This document shows positions 29,296-40,757 of a DNA stretch of 64,000 nt, piece after piece; the stretch's first letter is position 1; every line of letters starts with the position of its first letter. Source of the stretch: Candidatus Streptomyces philanthi (GTDB lineage Bacteria > Actinomycetota > Actinomycetes > Streptomycetales > Streptomycetaceae). The stretch spans positions 2,046,001 through 2,110,000 of the forward strand of contig CP073042.1 in assembly GCA_018114805.1 (NCBI GenBank), written 5' to 3'. Both the position numbers and the translations under genes were made by a program. The notes under the pieces were generated by a model. That model was not told where the DNA came from and ran no database searches. It saw only the letters and a list, made by a program, of their open reading frames with translations.

Positions 29296-30348
29296 TCAGG
29301 CCGTGGCCTCTCCCTCGGCGGGGCCACGAGAGGCCGCTGCCGCCGCCTCGGCGCGCAGGTCCCGGCGCAACTCCTTGGGCAGCGAGAACGTGATGCTCTC
29401 ATGCATCGGCTGCACCACCTCGACGTCCGCGAACCCGCGCTCGGCGAGCCATTCGAGGACGCCCTCGACCAGCACGTCGGGCACCGACGCGCCCGAGGAG
29501 ACGCCGACGGTGCGCACGCCCTCGAGCCACGCCTCGTCGATCTCGCTCGCGTAGTCGACCAGGTGGCCGGCCTTGGCGCCGGCGCCGAGCGCGACCTCGA
29601 CCAGCCGCACCGAGTTGGAGGAGTTCTTCGAGCCGACGACGATGACCAGGTCGGAGTCGGCGGCTATCTGCTTGACGGCGACCTGGCGGTTCTGCGTCGC
29701 GTAGCAGATGTCGTCGCTGGGCGGGCTGATGAGCTGGGGGAACTTCTCCTTGAGCGCGTCCAGCGTCTCCATCGTCTCGTCGACGGAGAGGGTGGTCTGG
29801 GAGAGCCACACGACCTTGGACTCGTCCCTGACCTCGACGTTCGCCACGTCGTCGGGGCCGTCGACCAGCGTGACGTGGTCGGGCGCCTCGCCACTGGTGC
29901 CGATGACCTCCTCGTGGCCCTCGTGGCCGATGAGGAGGATGTCGTAGTCGTCCTTGGCAAACCGGACGGCTTCCTTGTGGACTTTGGTCACCAGCGGGCA
30001 GGTCGCGTCGATGGTGGCGAGACGGCGCTCGGCCGCCTCCTCGTGGACGACCGGCGCGACGCCGTGCGCCGAGAAGATCACGATGGAGCCCTCGGGCACC
30101 TCCTCCGTCTCCTCGACGAAGATCGCGCCCTTCTTCTCCAGGGTGCGTACGACGTACTTGTTGTGGACGATTTCCTTGCGCACGTAGATGGGTGCGCCGT
30201 ACTGCTCCAGGGCTTTCTCGACGGCGATCACGGCACGGTCCACACCCGCGCAGTACCCCCGCGGGGCTGCGAGCAGGACCCGGCCGGTGGCGCGCGAGGC
30301 GTCTCCGCCGGGGGCCGTGGCGGGCGTCGGGCTGGGCGTTGCGGTCAT
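29296..30348 (-). CDS. ispH: 4-hydroxy-3-methylbut-2-enyl diphosphate reductase
   Basis: 350 residues. IspH reduces HMBPP to IPP and DMAPP, the last step of the non-mevalonate pathway, using a [4Fe-4S] cluster. The three cluster cysteines are in [21 protein letters not shown] and [11 protein letters not shown]; the HG and HE substrate motifs ([15 protein letters not shown]) and the family [10 protein letters not shown] loop are present. The start ATG 30348 is preferred; ATG 30357 adds three residues. Gene order with ppgK and xseA is the Streptomyces norm. Intact. It works with ispG (window start) and supplies uppS (62 kb). Confidence 0.97.
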   Translation of the reverse strand: MTATPSPTPATAPGGDASRATGRVLLAAPRGYCAGVDRAVIAVEKALEQYGAPIYVRKEIVHNKYVVRTLEKKGAIFVEETEEVPEGSIVIFSAHGVAPVVHEEAAERRLATIDATCPLVTKVHKEAVRFAKDDYDILLIGHEGHEEVIGTSGEAPDHVTLVDGPDDVANVEVRDESKVVWLSQTTLSVDETMETLDALKEKFPQLISPPSDDICYATQNRQVAVKQIAADSDLVIVVGSKNSSNSVRLVEVALGAGAKAGHLVDYASEIDEAWLEGVRTVGVSSGASVPDVLVEGVLEWLAERGFADVEVVQPMHESITFSLPKELRRDLRAEAAAAASRGPAEGEATA

Positions 30349-30435
30349 GCTGACCATAGTACGGCCGTGCCGCAGCGCGGAAAGGGCGCGCGGGTGGATC
30401 AGACTGAGCCGAGGCGCGCGACCTACGGAGGCATC

Positions 30436-32103
30436 ATGGCCGGCCCGAAGACCACACAGGCCACACTGCGACGCACGCTCACCTTCCGCGATCTGGTCGT
30501 CTACGGCCTGTTGTTCATCGCGCCGATGGCTCCCGTCGGTGTCTTCGGCACCCTGGACGCCAAGTCGCACGGCGCGGTGGCGCTGGTGTACCTGGTGGCG
30601 ATGGCCTTCACAGCGTACTCGTACGCCCAGATGGTCCGCGTTGCCCCGCGCGCCGGTTCCGTCTTGACCTACGCCCGGGTCGGGCTCGGCGAGGGCCCGG
30701 GCTTCATCGCCGGGTGGATGACGATGCTCGACTACCTACTCATCCCCGCGGTCGCGTACCTCTTCTCCGGCATCGCGATGGAGGAGCTGGTGCCGTCGGT
30801 GGACCGGTGGGTGTGGACCGCGATCGCGGTCGTGGTGACCACCGGGCTCAACCTGTGAGGCGTGCGGGCGGCGGCGCTGGTCGGGTTCCTGGTGCTCGCG
30901 ATGGAGATCGCGGTGTGCTGGTGTTCGTGGCCGCGGCGCTGGTGGAGCTGGCCGCGCACGGCGCGCAGCGCGACTGGCTCTCGCCGCTGACCGGGCAGAG
31001 CGGGTTCACGATCTCGGCCGTGTTCGGCGCGGTGTCGGTGGCCGTCCTGTCGTACCTGGGCTTCGACGCCATAGCCTCGTTCGCGGAGAAGACGCTGGAC
31101 GACGGTGACGGTGAGGGTGGTAGGGCCGGTAAGGCAAGGTACGGGCCGTAAGAAGGGCAGGGGCGCGAGGGGGGTGCGCCGGCGGGCAAAGGGGAGCGGA
31201 TGGCGCAGCGCCGCGGGCCCGGCGCGGGTCTCGCGCGCGGTGCTGACCTGCCTGGCGGTGGCGGGCTTCCTGTTCATCGTGCAGACCTACCTGGCCGCGC
31301 TGCTCTCCCCCATCCTCCTCGTCGGAGCTGGCCGCCGACCCCTCCGCGCAGGGCGGCGGCTTCTACGCCGCGGTCGACTCCTCCGTGGGCACCTGGCTGC
31401 ACGACCTGGTGGCGGTGAGCAAGGCGATCGGCGCGGCGTTCGCGGCGCTGGCCGGGCAGGCCGCGGCCGGGCGGCTGCTGTTCGCGATGGCCCGCGACCG
31501 GCGGCTGCCCGGCGTGGTGGCCAAGGTGAACGCGCACAGCGGGGTGCCACGCCGGGCGCTGCTCAGCGCCGCCGTAGTCACGCTGGTCGCGGTGGTGTGG
31601 GCGGCCCGGCGCGACGACGGGCTGGACCGGCTCTGGTCTCGGTGGTCGACGTCGGCGCCCTGACCGCGTTCGCACTGCTGTACGCGTCGGTGATCGGCTG
31701 GTTCTGGGTACGCAAGCGGGCCGAGGTGCCGAGCGTGCTGCGGCACGTGCTGGTGCCGCAGGTCGGCATGGGCATCGTCATCGCGGTGATCGTGGAAGCG
31801 TCGGGAACGGCGCAGCTCGTCGGAGCGATCTGGCTGGGCGTGGGCCTCGTGGTGCTGGCGGCACAGTGGCGCGGGCGCGCGACGGGCGGTGCGGGCGGTT
31901 CAGGCGGAACGGGCGGTACGGCAGACCCGCCGGACGGCCCCGGCGGCCCGGGCGCCGGTCGTGCGCGGCCACGCCGTGCGCGGTCGGGGCGCGGGCCGTC
32001 AGGTCGTACGCGGCGGGAGGTACGGGAGACGGAGGTGGGACTCCGCGACGGGCGGGCGCCGGGCGCTGTCGGTGGCCGCGGCTACGCTCGTGCGCATGGC
32101 TAG
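30436..32103 (+). pseudogene. APC-family amino-acid permease, disrupted
   Basis: Start ATG 30436 with GGAGG six bases upstream. TM1-5 read cleanly ([56 protein letters not shown]). After TTGLNL an in-frame TGA (30856-30858) stands where the family has Trp (NLWGVR). Then frame changes occur near 30915, 31095-31210, 31310 and 31640, with recognisable pieces SGFTISAVFGAVSVAVLSYLG, FLFIVQTYLAALLSP, GRLLFAMARDRRLPG and the C-terminal helices to 32103. The tail overlaps the xseA start by eight bases. A permease sits at this position in Streptomyces. Multiple lesions make it dead if the sequence is right. Confidence 0.88.
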
Positions 32104-33319
32104 GCGAACGGCTGCGGAGACGCCCATTCCGGTCGGCGAGGTGTCCCGGCTCATCGGGGGCTGGATCGACCGGTTGGGTGCGGTGTGGGTGGAGGGACAG
32201 ATCACCCAGCTCTCCCGGCGGGCGAGCGCGGGCGTGGTGTTCCTGACGCTGCGCGACCCCTCGTACGACGTCTCCCTGACCGTCACGTGCTTCCGGTCCG
32301 TCTTCGAGCAGGTGGCGGACTCGGTCTCGGAGGGCGCGCGGGTCGTGGTGCACGCCAAGCCGGAGTGGTACGCGCCGCGCGGCCAGCTCTCGCTGCGGGC
32401 GGCGGAGATCCGTCCGGTGGGCGTGGGCGAGCTGCTGGCCAGGCTAGAGCGGCTGAGGAGGTCGCTGGCCGCCGAGGGCCTGTTCGCGGCCGACCGCAAG
32501 CGCCCGGTGCCGTTCCTGCCGCAGGTCGTCGGCCTGGTCTGCGGCCGGGCCTCGGCGGCCGAGCGGGACGTGCTGGAGAACGCGCGGCTGCGCTGGCCCG
32601 CGGTGCGGTTCGAGGTGCGCACGGTGCCGGTGCAGGGGGTGCACGCGGTGCCGCGGGTCATCGAGGCGGTCCAGGAGCTGGACGCCCACGCCGAGGTCGA
32701 CGTGATCGTGGTGGCGCGCGGCGGCGGCAGCGTGGAGGACCTGCTGCCGTTCTCCGACGAGCAGTTGATCCGGGCCGTGGCCGCCTGCCGCACCCCGGTG
32801 GTCTCGGCCATCGGCCACGAGCCGGACTCGCCGCTGCTCGACCTCGTCGCCGACCTGCGGGCCTCCACGCCCACGGACGCGGCGAAGAAGGTGGTGCCGG
32901 ACGTCGGTGAGGAGCTGACCCGGGTGCGGCACCTGCGCGAGCGCGCGCTGCGCGCGGTCGGCGGCCACCTCGACCGCGAGGAGCGCGGCCTGGCTGCGGC
33001 CCTGACCCGGCCGTGCCTGCGGCAGCCGGAGCGCATGGTGGACGACCGCGAGGAGCAGGTCGCGGCCCTGCTGCACCGCAGCCGTGGCACGCTGCGCCAC
33101 CTCCTCGACCGCGCCGACTCCGAACTCGCCCACACTCGCGCGCGCGTGGTGGCCCTGTCCCCCGCGGCGACCCTGCGCCGGGGGTACGCGGTGCTCCAGC
33201 ACGAGGACGGCGCGGTGGTGCGGGAGGCCGCGGAGGTCGCCGACGGCGAGCGACTGCGGGCCCAGGTCGCCGACGGCGCGTTCACGGTGACGGCGGAGCG
33301 ACCGGCCGAGGAGGCTTAG
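32096..33319 (+). CDS. xseA: Exodeoxyribonuclease VII large subunit
   Basis: 407 residues. The N-terminal OB-fold ([20 protein letters not shown]) is followed by the catalytic core with [18 protein letters not shown] and [27 protein letters not shown] (split here over about residues 205-275), then a long coiled coil (about 280-370) and the Gly-Tyr-rich end [10 protein letters not shown]. It degrades single-stranded DNA together with XseB. The ATG 32096 start lies inside the tail of the permease pseudogene. xseB follows 128 bases downstream. Intact. Confidence 0.97.
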   Translation: MARRTAAETPIPVGEVSRLIGGWIDRLGAVWVEGQITQLSRRASAGVVFLTLRDPSYDVSLTVTCFRSVFEQVADSVSEGARVVVHAKPEWYAPRGQLSLRAAEIRPVGVGELLARLERLRRSLAAEGLFAADRKRPVPFLPQVVGLVCGRASAAERDVLENARLRWPAVRFEVRTVPVQGVHAVPRVIEAVQELDAHAEVDVIVVARGGGSVEDLLPFSDEQLIRAVAACRTPVVSAIGHEPDSPLLDLVADLRASTPTDAAKKVVPDVGEELTRVRHLRERALRAVGGHLDREERGLAAALTRPCLRQPERMVDDREEQVAALLHRSRGTLRHLLDRADSELAHTRARVVALSPAATLRRGYAVLQHEDGAVVREAAEVADGERLRAQVADGAFTVTAERPAEEA

Positions 33320-33447
33320 CGGGCGGGGGCGCGGCGGTGGGCGGGCGGCGCCCCCGGCGTGAGGCGGGCCCGCCGTGACCGGTCCCCGCGCGGGGGACGC
33401 CATACGACCGCGACCCCGCTGTCGTACCGCGCGCATAGGCTGGAGGC

Positions 33448-33717
33448 ATGGTGAAGACGGGCGAGAAGTCGAGCGAGACCGCGCTCGGGTACGAGCAGGT
33501 GCGGGACGAGCTGGTCGAGGTGGTGCGGCGGCTGGAGAGGGGCGGCACCACGTTGGAGGAGTCGCTCGCGCTGTGGGAGCGGGGCGAGGAGCTGGCTCAG
33601 GTCTGCCGGCGCTGGCTGGACGGCGCGCGGGCGCGGCTCGACGCCGCCCTCGCCGAGCGCTCCGACGCCGACGACGCGTCGGGCGCGACGCCCGGTGAGG
33701 GCGAGGACGCGGACTGA
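33448..33717 (+). CDS. xseB: Exodeoxyribonuclease VII small subunit
   Basis: 89 residues, normal for XseB. Characteristic sequence: [37 protein letters not shown] (13-49, two helices that bind the XseA coiled coil) then [12 protein letters not shown]. The C-terminus is acidic. It lies directly behind xseA. Confidence 0.95.
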   Translation: MVKTGEKSSETALGYEQVRDELVEVVRRLERGGTTLEESLALWERGEELAQVCRRWLDGARARLDAALAERSDADDASGATPGEGEDAD

Positions 33718-33850
33718 CCCGGCGCCGCCCGACCGCTCCCCCGACCTGACTCGCGCCAGCGCGGCCCGGGCGGGGTGAGGCGCCGTGCCGTGCGGGAGGA
33801 GTGCCGGGGCGCACCCGGTCGGGTGTGCGTGACCTGGGGCACCCTCGCGA

Positions 33851-33878
33851 CGTTTTAGTTGAAACTAAATCTAAAACG
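33851..33878 (+). promoter_or_regulatory. Nested palindromes upstream of the nitroreductase gene
   Basis: TTTAGTT-GA-AACTAAA (33854-33869) is a perfect palindrome, overlapped by an 8-bp inverted repeat CGTTTTAG (33851-33858) / CTAAAACG (33871-33878). It is AT-rich and stands out from its surroundings about 70-95 bases before the start codon, as expected for a MarR- or TetR-type operator. Confidence 0.7.
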
Positions 33879-33946
33879 CGTACAGTGAGAGACACCAAGC
33901 TCGGCCTTGTGCCGCGAGACCAGCACAAACAAGCAGAAGGTATGTC

Positions 33947-34540
33947 ATGACTCTCGCCCTGGACGCGACCGCCGAGAACCTGATCTTCCGTGAGGCCCAC
34001 ACGGCCAACGCCTTCACCGACGAGCCGGTGACCGAGGAGCAGATCAAGGCGATCTACGACCTGGTCAAGTACGCCCCCACGGCGTTCAACATGTCGCCGC
34101 TGCGAGTCCTGCTCGTCCGTTCGCCGGAGGCCCGTGAGCGCCTGGTCTCGCACATGGCCGAGGGCAACCGCCCTAAGACCGCCGCCGCCCCGCTGGTGGC
34201 CGTGCTCGCCGTGGACCACGAGTTCCACGAGGAGCTGCCGAAGCTCTTCCCGCACGCCCCGGGCATCAAGGACGCCTTCTTCGCCGAGCGCCCGGTGCGC
34301 GAGCAGGCCGGCACGTTCAACGCCTCGCTGCAGATCGGCTACTTCATCCTCGGCGTCCGCGCGGCGGGCCTCGCAGCCGGCCCGATGACCGGCTTCGACG
34401 CGGCCGGCCTGAGCAAGGAGTTCTTCGCCGACGGCGACCACCAGGTGCTGGCCGTGGTCAACCTGGGCAAGCCGGGCGAGGGCGCCTTCAACCCCCGCTC
34501 GCCCCGCCTGGAGTACGACGAGGTCGTCACCACCGTCTGA
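33947..34540 (+). CDS. Nitroreductase-family protein, malonic semialdehyde reductase (RutE)-like
   Basis: 197 residues of the FMN-dependent nitroreductase fold. N-terminal REAHTANAFTDEPVTEEQI and VKYAPTAFNMSPLRVLLV (about 42-59) match the RutE/HadB subgroup, as do GYFILGVRAAGLAAGPMTGFD (125-145) and the ending VVNLGKPGEGAFNPRSPRLEYDEV. Probable NAD(P)H-dependent flavin reductase of small aldehydes or nitro compounds; the substrate is not shown. The AT-rich palindromes upstream suggest ligand-responsive repression. Intact. Confidence 0.9.
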   Translation: MTLALDATAENLIFREAHTANAFTDEPVTEEQIKAIYDLVKYAPTAFNMSPLRVLLVRSPEARERLVSHMAEGNRPKTAAAPLVAVLAVDHEFHEELPKLFPHAPGIKDAFFAERPVREQAGTFNASLQIGYFILGVRAAGLAAGPMTGFDAAGLSKEFFADGDHQVLAVVNLGKPGEGAFNPRSPRLEYDEVVTTV

Positions 34541-34723
34541 GCCCACTCTCGGCTCCGGCCACCGCCGGCGGCCCCGCCCGCCGTACCGCGCCCCCGCCCC
34601 CACACGGGTCGGGGGCGTCGCGCGTCCCGGGAGCGGCCCGGCACCCTCCGCGCTCGCGCGCGCCGCGCCGGCTGGCCGCCTCAGGCCGCCGCACGATCAC
34701 TGACCCACCGGCCCGCTAGAGCG

Positions 34724-35317
34724 TCACTCGGCGGGCTTGGCCGGGGCGGACCCGGTGCCCTGCGGGGCGAAGCTGGGCCGCTGGCCCTTCTTCATCTCCA
34801 GCGCGTCGACCATCCGCAGCAGGTTCCGCTCGGGCGCGGTGCCGGTGACCACGGTCGTGACGCCCGGCTCCTCGCGGACCAGCGCGTCGTACTTCTCGCC
34901 CGCGTACCGGTTCCACTTCCTGCCGTCGACCTCGACGGCCCCACCGCGCTGCTTGGCCTTGTGCGTGACGTCGGCCACGTACTGCCGCACGCGGTCCGTG
35001 TCGCTCTGCTCGACGCCGACGTACTCCTTGTCGGGCGTCAGGTACCCCAGGTGCCACACGGCGCCGAGGTCCGACTTACCCCGGTAGCTGACGGAGGTGG
35101 CGCGCCAGCCCTCGGGCAGGCCTTCGGGTGCGGCGACGGCGTAGGGGGCCGTTCGGCGCACCTGGTCGACCTCGACGCGGGTGTTCACAGTCTTGATCGG
35201 GTCTTTGCTGTCATCGTGCGGAACGAAGACGTAGATGCCCACCGCGGCGACCATCGTCACGCCCAACGACAGCACCAGATTCTGTACGGTTCGATTCTCA
35301 CCACGCATACCGGCCAC
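34724..35317 (-). CDS. DUF4245-type membrane-anchored protein
   Basis: 197 residues. One N-terminal transmembrane helix (LVLSLGVTMVAAVGIYVFVP, about 13-32) is followed by an extracellular domain with VDQVRRTAPYAVAAPEGLPEGWRA (typical of DUF4245) and VSYRGKSDLGAVWHLGYLTP. GTG at 35317 or ATG at 35308 could start it. It lies in the conserved position upstream of and divergent from glpX. Function unknown. Confidence 0.85.
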   Translation of the reverse strand: MAGMRGENRTVQNLVLSLGVTMVAAVGIYVFVPHDDSKDPIKTVNTRVEVDQVRRTAPYAVAAPEGLPEGWRATSVSYRGKSDLGAVWHLGYLTPDKEYVGVEQSDTDRVRQYVADVTHKAKQRGGAVEVDGRKWNRYAGEKYDALVREEPGVTTVVTGTAPERNLLRMVDALEMKKGQRPSFAPQGTGSAPAKPAE

Positions 35318-35530
35318 AGCACCATGGTCCCCTATGACCCGAGCGCTCTGACCAGCGGCCCCGATCCGCCGCGCGGCGGATCTCCGCAGGCCGAGTGATC
35401 GCGCTCATACGTGGGGTGCACTGCTCATTTTCGCGGCGTACCGATAAAGTCGTGCACACCCTCGCCCTCCTTGCCCCGCTTCGGGCGGGAGGGGTCACAC
35501 GGCCGTCGCCGTACAGAAAGGTGCGTTCCG

Positions 35531-36562
35531 ATGACCGAGCATCATCTGCCGTCCCCCCTCGAAGTCAGCCCCGAGGCCCCCGACCGCAACCTCGCGTTGG
35601 AGCTGGTCCGGGTGACCGAGGCCGGCGCCATGGCATCCGGCCGCTGGGTCGGCCGCGGCGACAAGAACGGCGCGGACGGCGCGGCCGTCAAGGCCATGCG
35701 TTCGCTCGTGCACACGGTCTCGATGAACGGCGTCGTCGTCATCGGCGAAGGCGAGAAGGACGAGGCGCCGATGCTCTTCAACGGCGAGCGCGTCGGCGAC
35801 GGGACCGGCCCAGAGTGCGACGTGGCCGTCGACCCGGTGGACGGCACCACGCTCACCGCCAAGGGCATGGCCAACGCGGTCTCGGTACTCGCCGTCGCCG
35901 AGCGCGGCTCGATGTTCGACCCGTCGGCCGTCTTCTACATGGACAAGCTCGTGACGGGGCCGGAAGCGGCCGAGTTCGTAGACATCACGGCCCCGGTCGG
36001 CGTGAACATCCGGCGCATCGCCAAGGCCAAGCGCTCCAGCCCAGAGGACGTCACCGTCGTCATCCTGGACCGGCCGCGCCACGACTCCGTCGTGAAGGAG
36101 GTCCGGGAGGCCGGGGCACGGATCAAGTTCATCTCGGACGGCGACGTCGCGGGCGCGATCATGGCCGTGCGCGAGGGCACCGGCGTGGACCTGCTGCTCG
36201 GCATCGGCGGCACCCCGGAGGGCATCATCGCGGCCTGCGCGATCAAGTGCCTGGGCGGCACCATCCAGGCCAGGCTGTGGCCCAAGGACGACGTCGAGCG
36301 CCAGCGCGCCCTGGACGCGGGCCACGACCTGGACCGGGTGCTCCAGACCGACGACCTGGTCAGCGGCGACAACGTGTTCTTCGTCGCCACCGGCATCACC
36401 GACGGCGACCTGCTGCGCGGCGTGCGCTACCGGGCCGAGACCGCGACCACCCAGTCGCTGGTCATGCGCTCGAAGTCGGGCACGATCCGGCAGATCGACT
36501 CCACCCACCGGCTGTCCAAGCTGCGCGCGTACGCCTCGGTCGACTTCGAGCGCGCGCGCTGA
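35531..36562 (+). CDS. glpX: Fructose-1,6-bisphosphatase class II
   Basis: 343 residues. It hydrolyses fructose 1,6-bisphosphate in gluconeogenesis. Motifs: [34 protein letters not shown] (metal-binding Glu/Asp), DPVDGTT (lithium-sensitive phosphatase signature) and [20 protein letters not shown]. Start ATG 35531 after GTACAGAAAGG. Actinobacteria generally depend on this class for gluconeogenesis. Intact. Confidence 0.97.
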   Translation: MTEHHLPSPLEVSPEAPDRNLALELVRVTEAGAMASGRWVGRGDKNGADGAAVKAMRSLVHTVSMNGVVVIGEGEKDEAPMLFNGERVGDGTGPECDVAVDPVDGTTLTAKGMANAVSVLAVAERGSMFDPSAVFYMDKLVTGPEAAEFVDITAPVGVNIRRIAKAKRSSPEDVTVVILDRPRHDSVVKEVREAGARIKFISDGDVAGAIMAVREGTGVDLLLGIGGTPEGIIAACAIKCLGGTIQARLWPKDDVERQRALDAGHDLDRVLQTDDLVSGDNVFFVATGITDGDLLRGVRYRAETATTQSLVMRSKSGTIRQIDSTHRLSKLRAYASVDFERAR

Positions 36563-36947
36563 GCCATCGCCCCCGACCGGCACCGCCCACCGCCCACCGA
36601 CAGCGCGCCACCCGTACGACGCGACCGCTCGTACGAAGCGACCACCCGTACGCCACAGCCGCCCGGGCCGCACAACCACCCGTACGACGCGGCCGTCGGC
36701 GCCCCGCGACCGACACCCGACGGCGGCGCGTACGTCACGGCCACGGGTACGGGCAGTCGCCGGCGTGGCGGTCGCTGGTACGGACAGGCTGGCGCCGGTC
36801 AGCGCTGGTACGGCACAACGGAGCCGGGCCCGCCGATCACGGCGGACCCGGCTCCCCCGCTTTCCGCGCGCGTGGGACGCGGGACAGCGGTGGGACCTGG
36901 GTGGGGTCAGGGCGCGGGCGGGAGCGAGGCGCCCGGCGGGGGCGTCG
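36563..36947. other. Intergenic region with CGTACG repeats
   Basis: 385 bases between convergent glpX and whiB. Bases 36590-36740 contain about six imperfect copies of a CCCGTACGACGC-type unit; a terminator hairpin lies at 36820-36855. No gene seen. Confidence 0.55.
36820..36855. terminator. Hairpin between convergent glpX and whiB
   Basis: A stem of about 15 bp with one mismatch (GGAGCCGGGCCCGCC at 36820-36834 versus 36841-36855) around a 6-nt loop, suitable for both directions. Confidence 0.75.
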
Positions 36948-37304
36948 TCAGCCCGCCGCGGCGACCCGCACCGCTCGCTGCAGCTCCGCCTCGCGCCGCC
37001 TGCGGCGGGCCAGCACCACGCGGCGCTCGGCGGCCGTGAGGCCGCCCCACACGCCGTACGGCTCGGGCTGTATGAGCGCGTGCTCCCGGCACTCGACCAT
37101 GACCGGGCAGCGGGCACAGACCCGCTTCGCGGCCTCTTCCCGGGACAGTCGGGCGGCGGTCGGTTCCTTGGAGGAGGCGAAGAAGAGCCCAGCTTCGTCG
37201 CGGCGGCACACCGCCTCGGAATGCCAGGGGCCGGCCTGATCGCGAGCGTGCTCACGCTGCGGGGGCACAGCGGCGTCCTGCAGGGGGTGATGCGGTTGCA
37301 GCAC
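36948..37304 (-). CDS. WhiB-family [4Fe-4S] transcription factor
   Basis: 118 residues. The four cluster cysteines are Cys33, Cys63, Cys66 and Cys72 (C-x29-C-x2-C-x5-C), with the turn GVWGG at 84-88 and the basic DNA-binding tail RRVVLARRRRREAEL. WhiB-like proteins sense redox or nitric oxide and bind the housekeeping sigma factor. Position beside glpX and the DUF1707 gene matches a wbl gene of the Streptomyces core; I do not assign a letter. Intact; its own 5' region (37305-37529) is less GC-rich. Confidence 0.95.
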   Translation of the reverse strand: MLQPHHPLQDAAVPPQREHARDQAGPWHSEAVCRRDEAGLFFASSKEPTAARLSREEAAKRVCARCPVMVECREHALIQPEPYGVWGGLTAAERRVVLARRRRREAELQRAVRVAAAG

Positions 37305-37529
37305 GGTCTACTCCTGACGACGGCTCCGGTTTGGGTCACCCTTGCCCGCCTCGCTGCGCACGACCGTTCGCGCCCGCAGCCGTACGAGAGACGATGCACG
37401 AAGCTTTACCCGCTGTGCGGGTGCTTATGCACACGGTTGCCTCGCGTCGTACAGACGTTCCGTTCGGCGCGGGGAGCTGTGCATTTCCGACCCACCGTAC
37501 TGGGGGTTCTCGACCGTCCGTTCGCGCCG

Positions 37530-38171
37530 CTAGGCGTTCAGGTTGCGGACCCGCTTCCCGCGCTTGGGCTTGGCCTCCACGCCACCGAAGACCGCGAAGC
37601 CGCTGACGACCACCACCGGGGCCGCCGGGTCCTCCGCTTCCGTGTCGGCGACGTCGAAGCCGCCGAAGATCGCGGTGACCTGGATGACGATCTCCTGCTG
37701 CTCGAAGACCGCCTCGGTCAGGTCGATCTCCACGCCCCCGAAGAGCGCGAACGCGTTGGTCCGCCGGCCGACCCGCCACCGCCCCCGGCGGCCGGCGCCG
37801 CCGAAGACCGGGATCAGGTTGTCGGTGAGCGAGCTGCGCGGGGGCGGCAGCGTGGGCGTGCTGGCGGAGGCGGGGCGCGCCGCCCGCGCCCCGTCCGGGC
37901 CCACCGCGGCGCCCTCCGTCGGCAGATCCCGTACGAAGGGGGCGAGTTCACCCCGCGTCTTCGCCTCGTACACCCCGTTGATCCGCTCGGCGTGCTCTTC
38001 TGCCGTCAGCCGGCCCTCCGCGAGGGCCTCGCGGAGGATGTCGGCGACGCGGTCGCGGTCGGCATCGGAGGCCCGGATGGCGTCCGCCGGCACGGCCGGG
38101 GCCACCGTCGGGGTGGCGGTCGGGGGCGCGGCGTCGGACTTGGTCAAGGGAACCGGCTGGTGTTCGTCCAC
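37530..38171 (-). CDS. DUF1707 / LiaF-C-like cell-envelope-response protein
   Basis: 213 residues, GTG start at 38171. The N-terminal DUF1707 box is AIRASDADRDRVADILREALAEGRLTAEEHAERINGVYEAKTRGEL (quoted in parts: IRASDADRDR and LTAEEHAERI near residues 30-70). A Pro-rich linker is followed by a C-terminal beta-helical LiaF-like domain with repeated FGG turns (IPVFGG, ALFGGVEID, AIFGGFDV, AVFGGVEAK). Similar proteins respond to cell-wall-active antibiotics. No transmembrane segment, so it is cytoplasmic. Divergent from the fumarase gene at 38350. Confidence 0.85.
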   Translation of the reverse strand: MDEHQPVPLTKSDAAPPTATPTVAPAVPADAIRASDADRDRVADILREALAEGRLTAEEHAERINGVYEAKTRGELAPFVRDLPTEGAAVGPDGARAARPASASTPTLPPPRSSLTDNLIPVFGGAGRRGRWRVGRRTNAFALFGGVEIDLTEAVFEQQEIVIQVTAIFGGFDVADTEAEDPAAPVVVVSGFAVFGGVEAKPKRGKRVRNLNA

Positions 38172-38349
38172 GCGCCCCAGCGTAGCGATACGCGATAGAT
38201 CGCGATAGAGGTGGCCGGGTCCACTGAGTCTCACCTCACCGACACGGTGTCGGACCGCCGTTCTACCCTGGTGGGCGCTCCCCTCGCTCGGCCCCGGGAA
38301 GCGCCTGCCATGGACGTCAGCGACTAACCGCAGTGAGGATTGGCCCCCG

Positions 38350-40026
<1,677 letters not shown>

Positions 40027-40046
40027 CCCGCGCCTTTTCCGTACGG

Positions 40047-40089
40047 GAGAGCCCCCGGCCAGGACGCGTTCCGGGCGCCGGGGGCTCTC
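40047..40089 (+). terminator. Hairpin after class I fumarase
   Basis: A 12-bp stem GAGAGCCCCCGG (40047-40058) with its complement (40078-40089), 20 bases past the stop codon. Confidence 0.85.
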
Positions 40090-40238
40090 GCCGTGCGGCG
40101 GCTCGTCGTACGGCGGTCGGGACGTGAACCGCCACGCGGCCGGGGCGTCGCCCCAGCACGGGAGGGCCATGTCTACGCGGGCCTCTCAGGATCTCGCGTA
40201 GCCCTGCTCGGCCTTCGGGGCGGGAGGTGGCGCGGTGA

Positions 40239-40508
40239 TCACTCACCGCGCGCCAGCGTCTCCCGCACGACTTCCCCGAGCGGGACGCCGGGGGCCGGGT
40301 TGGCCATGCGCTCATCGATGATCTGGTTGAGCTCACGCTCTTCCCACTCCTGGTACCTGCGCAACACCTCAATGGACACGACGGCGGCGACCTGCTTGCC
40401 CCGGCGGGTGATCACAGTGAGTACGCCGTCGCGATCGGCTCGTTCCACGACCTCGACCAGGTGCGCCCGGACATCATGGAGGGACTCCACGGGCAGCGTC
40501 TGTGACAT
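40239..40508 (-). CDS. Phd/YefM-family antitoxin, no partner seen
   Basis: 89 residues. The N-terminal Phd/YefM domain reads SLHDVRAHLVEVVERADRDG then VITRRGKQVAAVVSIEVLRR (32-51), with a C-terminal acidic helix ELNQIIDERMANPAPGVPL that normally binds a RelE/ParE or Doc toxin. The usual toxin position just downstream (to about 40030) holds only the fumarase terminator and no RelE-like frame. An orphan antitoxin or a regulator built from the same fold. Confidence 0.85.
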   Translation of the reverse strand: MSQTLPVESLHDVRAHLVEVVERADRDGVLTVITRRGKQVAAVVSIEVLRRYQEWEERELNQIIDERMANPAPGVPLGEVVRETLARGE

Positions 40509-40757
40509 GCGCCCAAAGATGCCAGGTGTCGCGTACGGACGCCACCGGCCGGGGCCCATGCCGTCAGCGCACCGTACGCGACACCCATCGCCGCGAGAAC
40601 ACCCGCCACACCGCGCGCACGACGCCCCGCGTGAGCCGTCGCCGCTCCTTCCCGACCTGCTTCTCACTGCGTTACTCACGGTATTCACGGGGGATAGTGT
40701 CGCTCGGGAACACCGGGAACCGGACAGACGCTGGTCTTGCCAGGAGGTGGGTCGACG

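Noticed and set aside
36590..36740. CGTACG-rich repeats as a mobile-element end or REP array
   Set aside because: Copies are degenerate, lack inverted terminal structure or target duplication, and similar CGTACG-rich spacers occur elsewhere in the window (about 400-530, 57108-57145).
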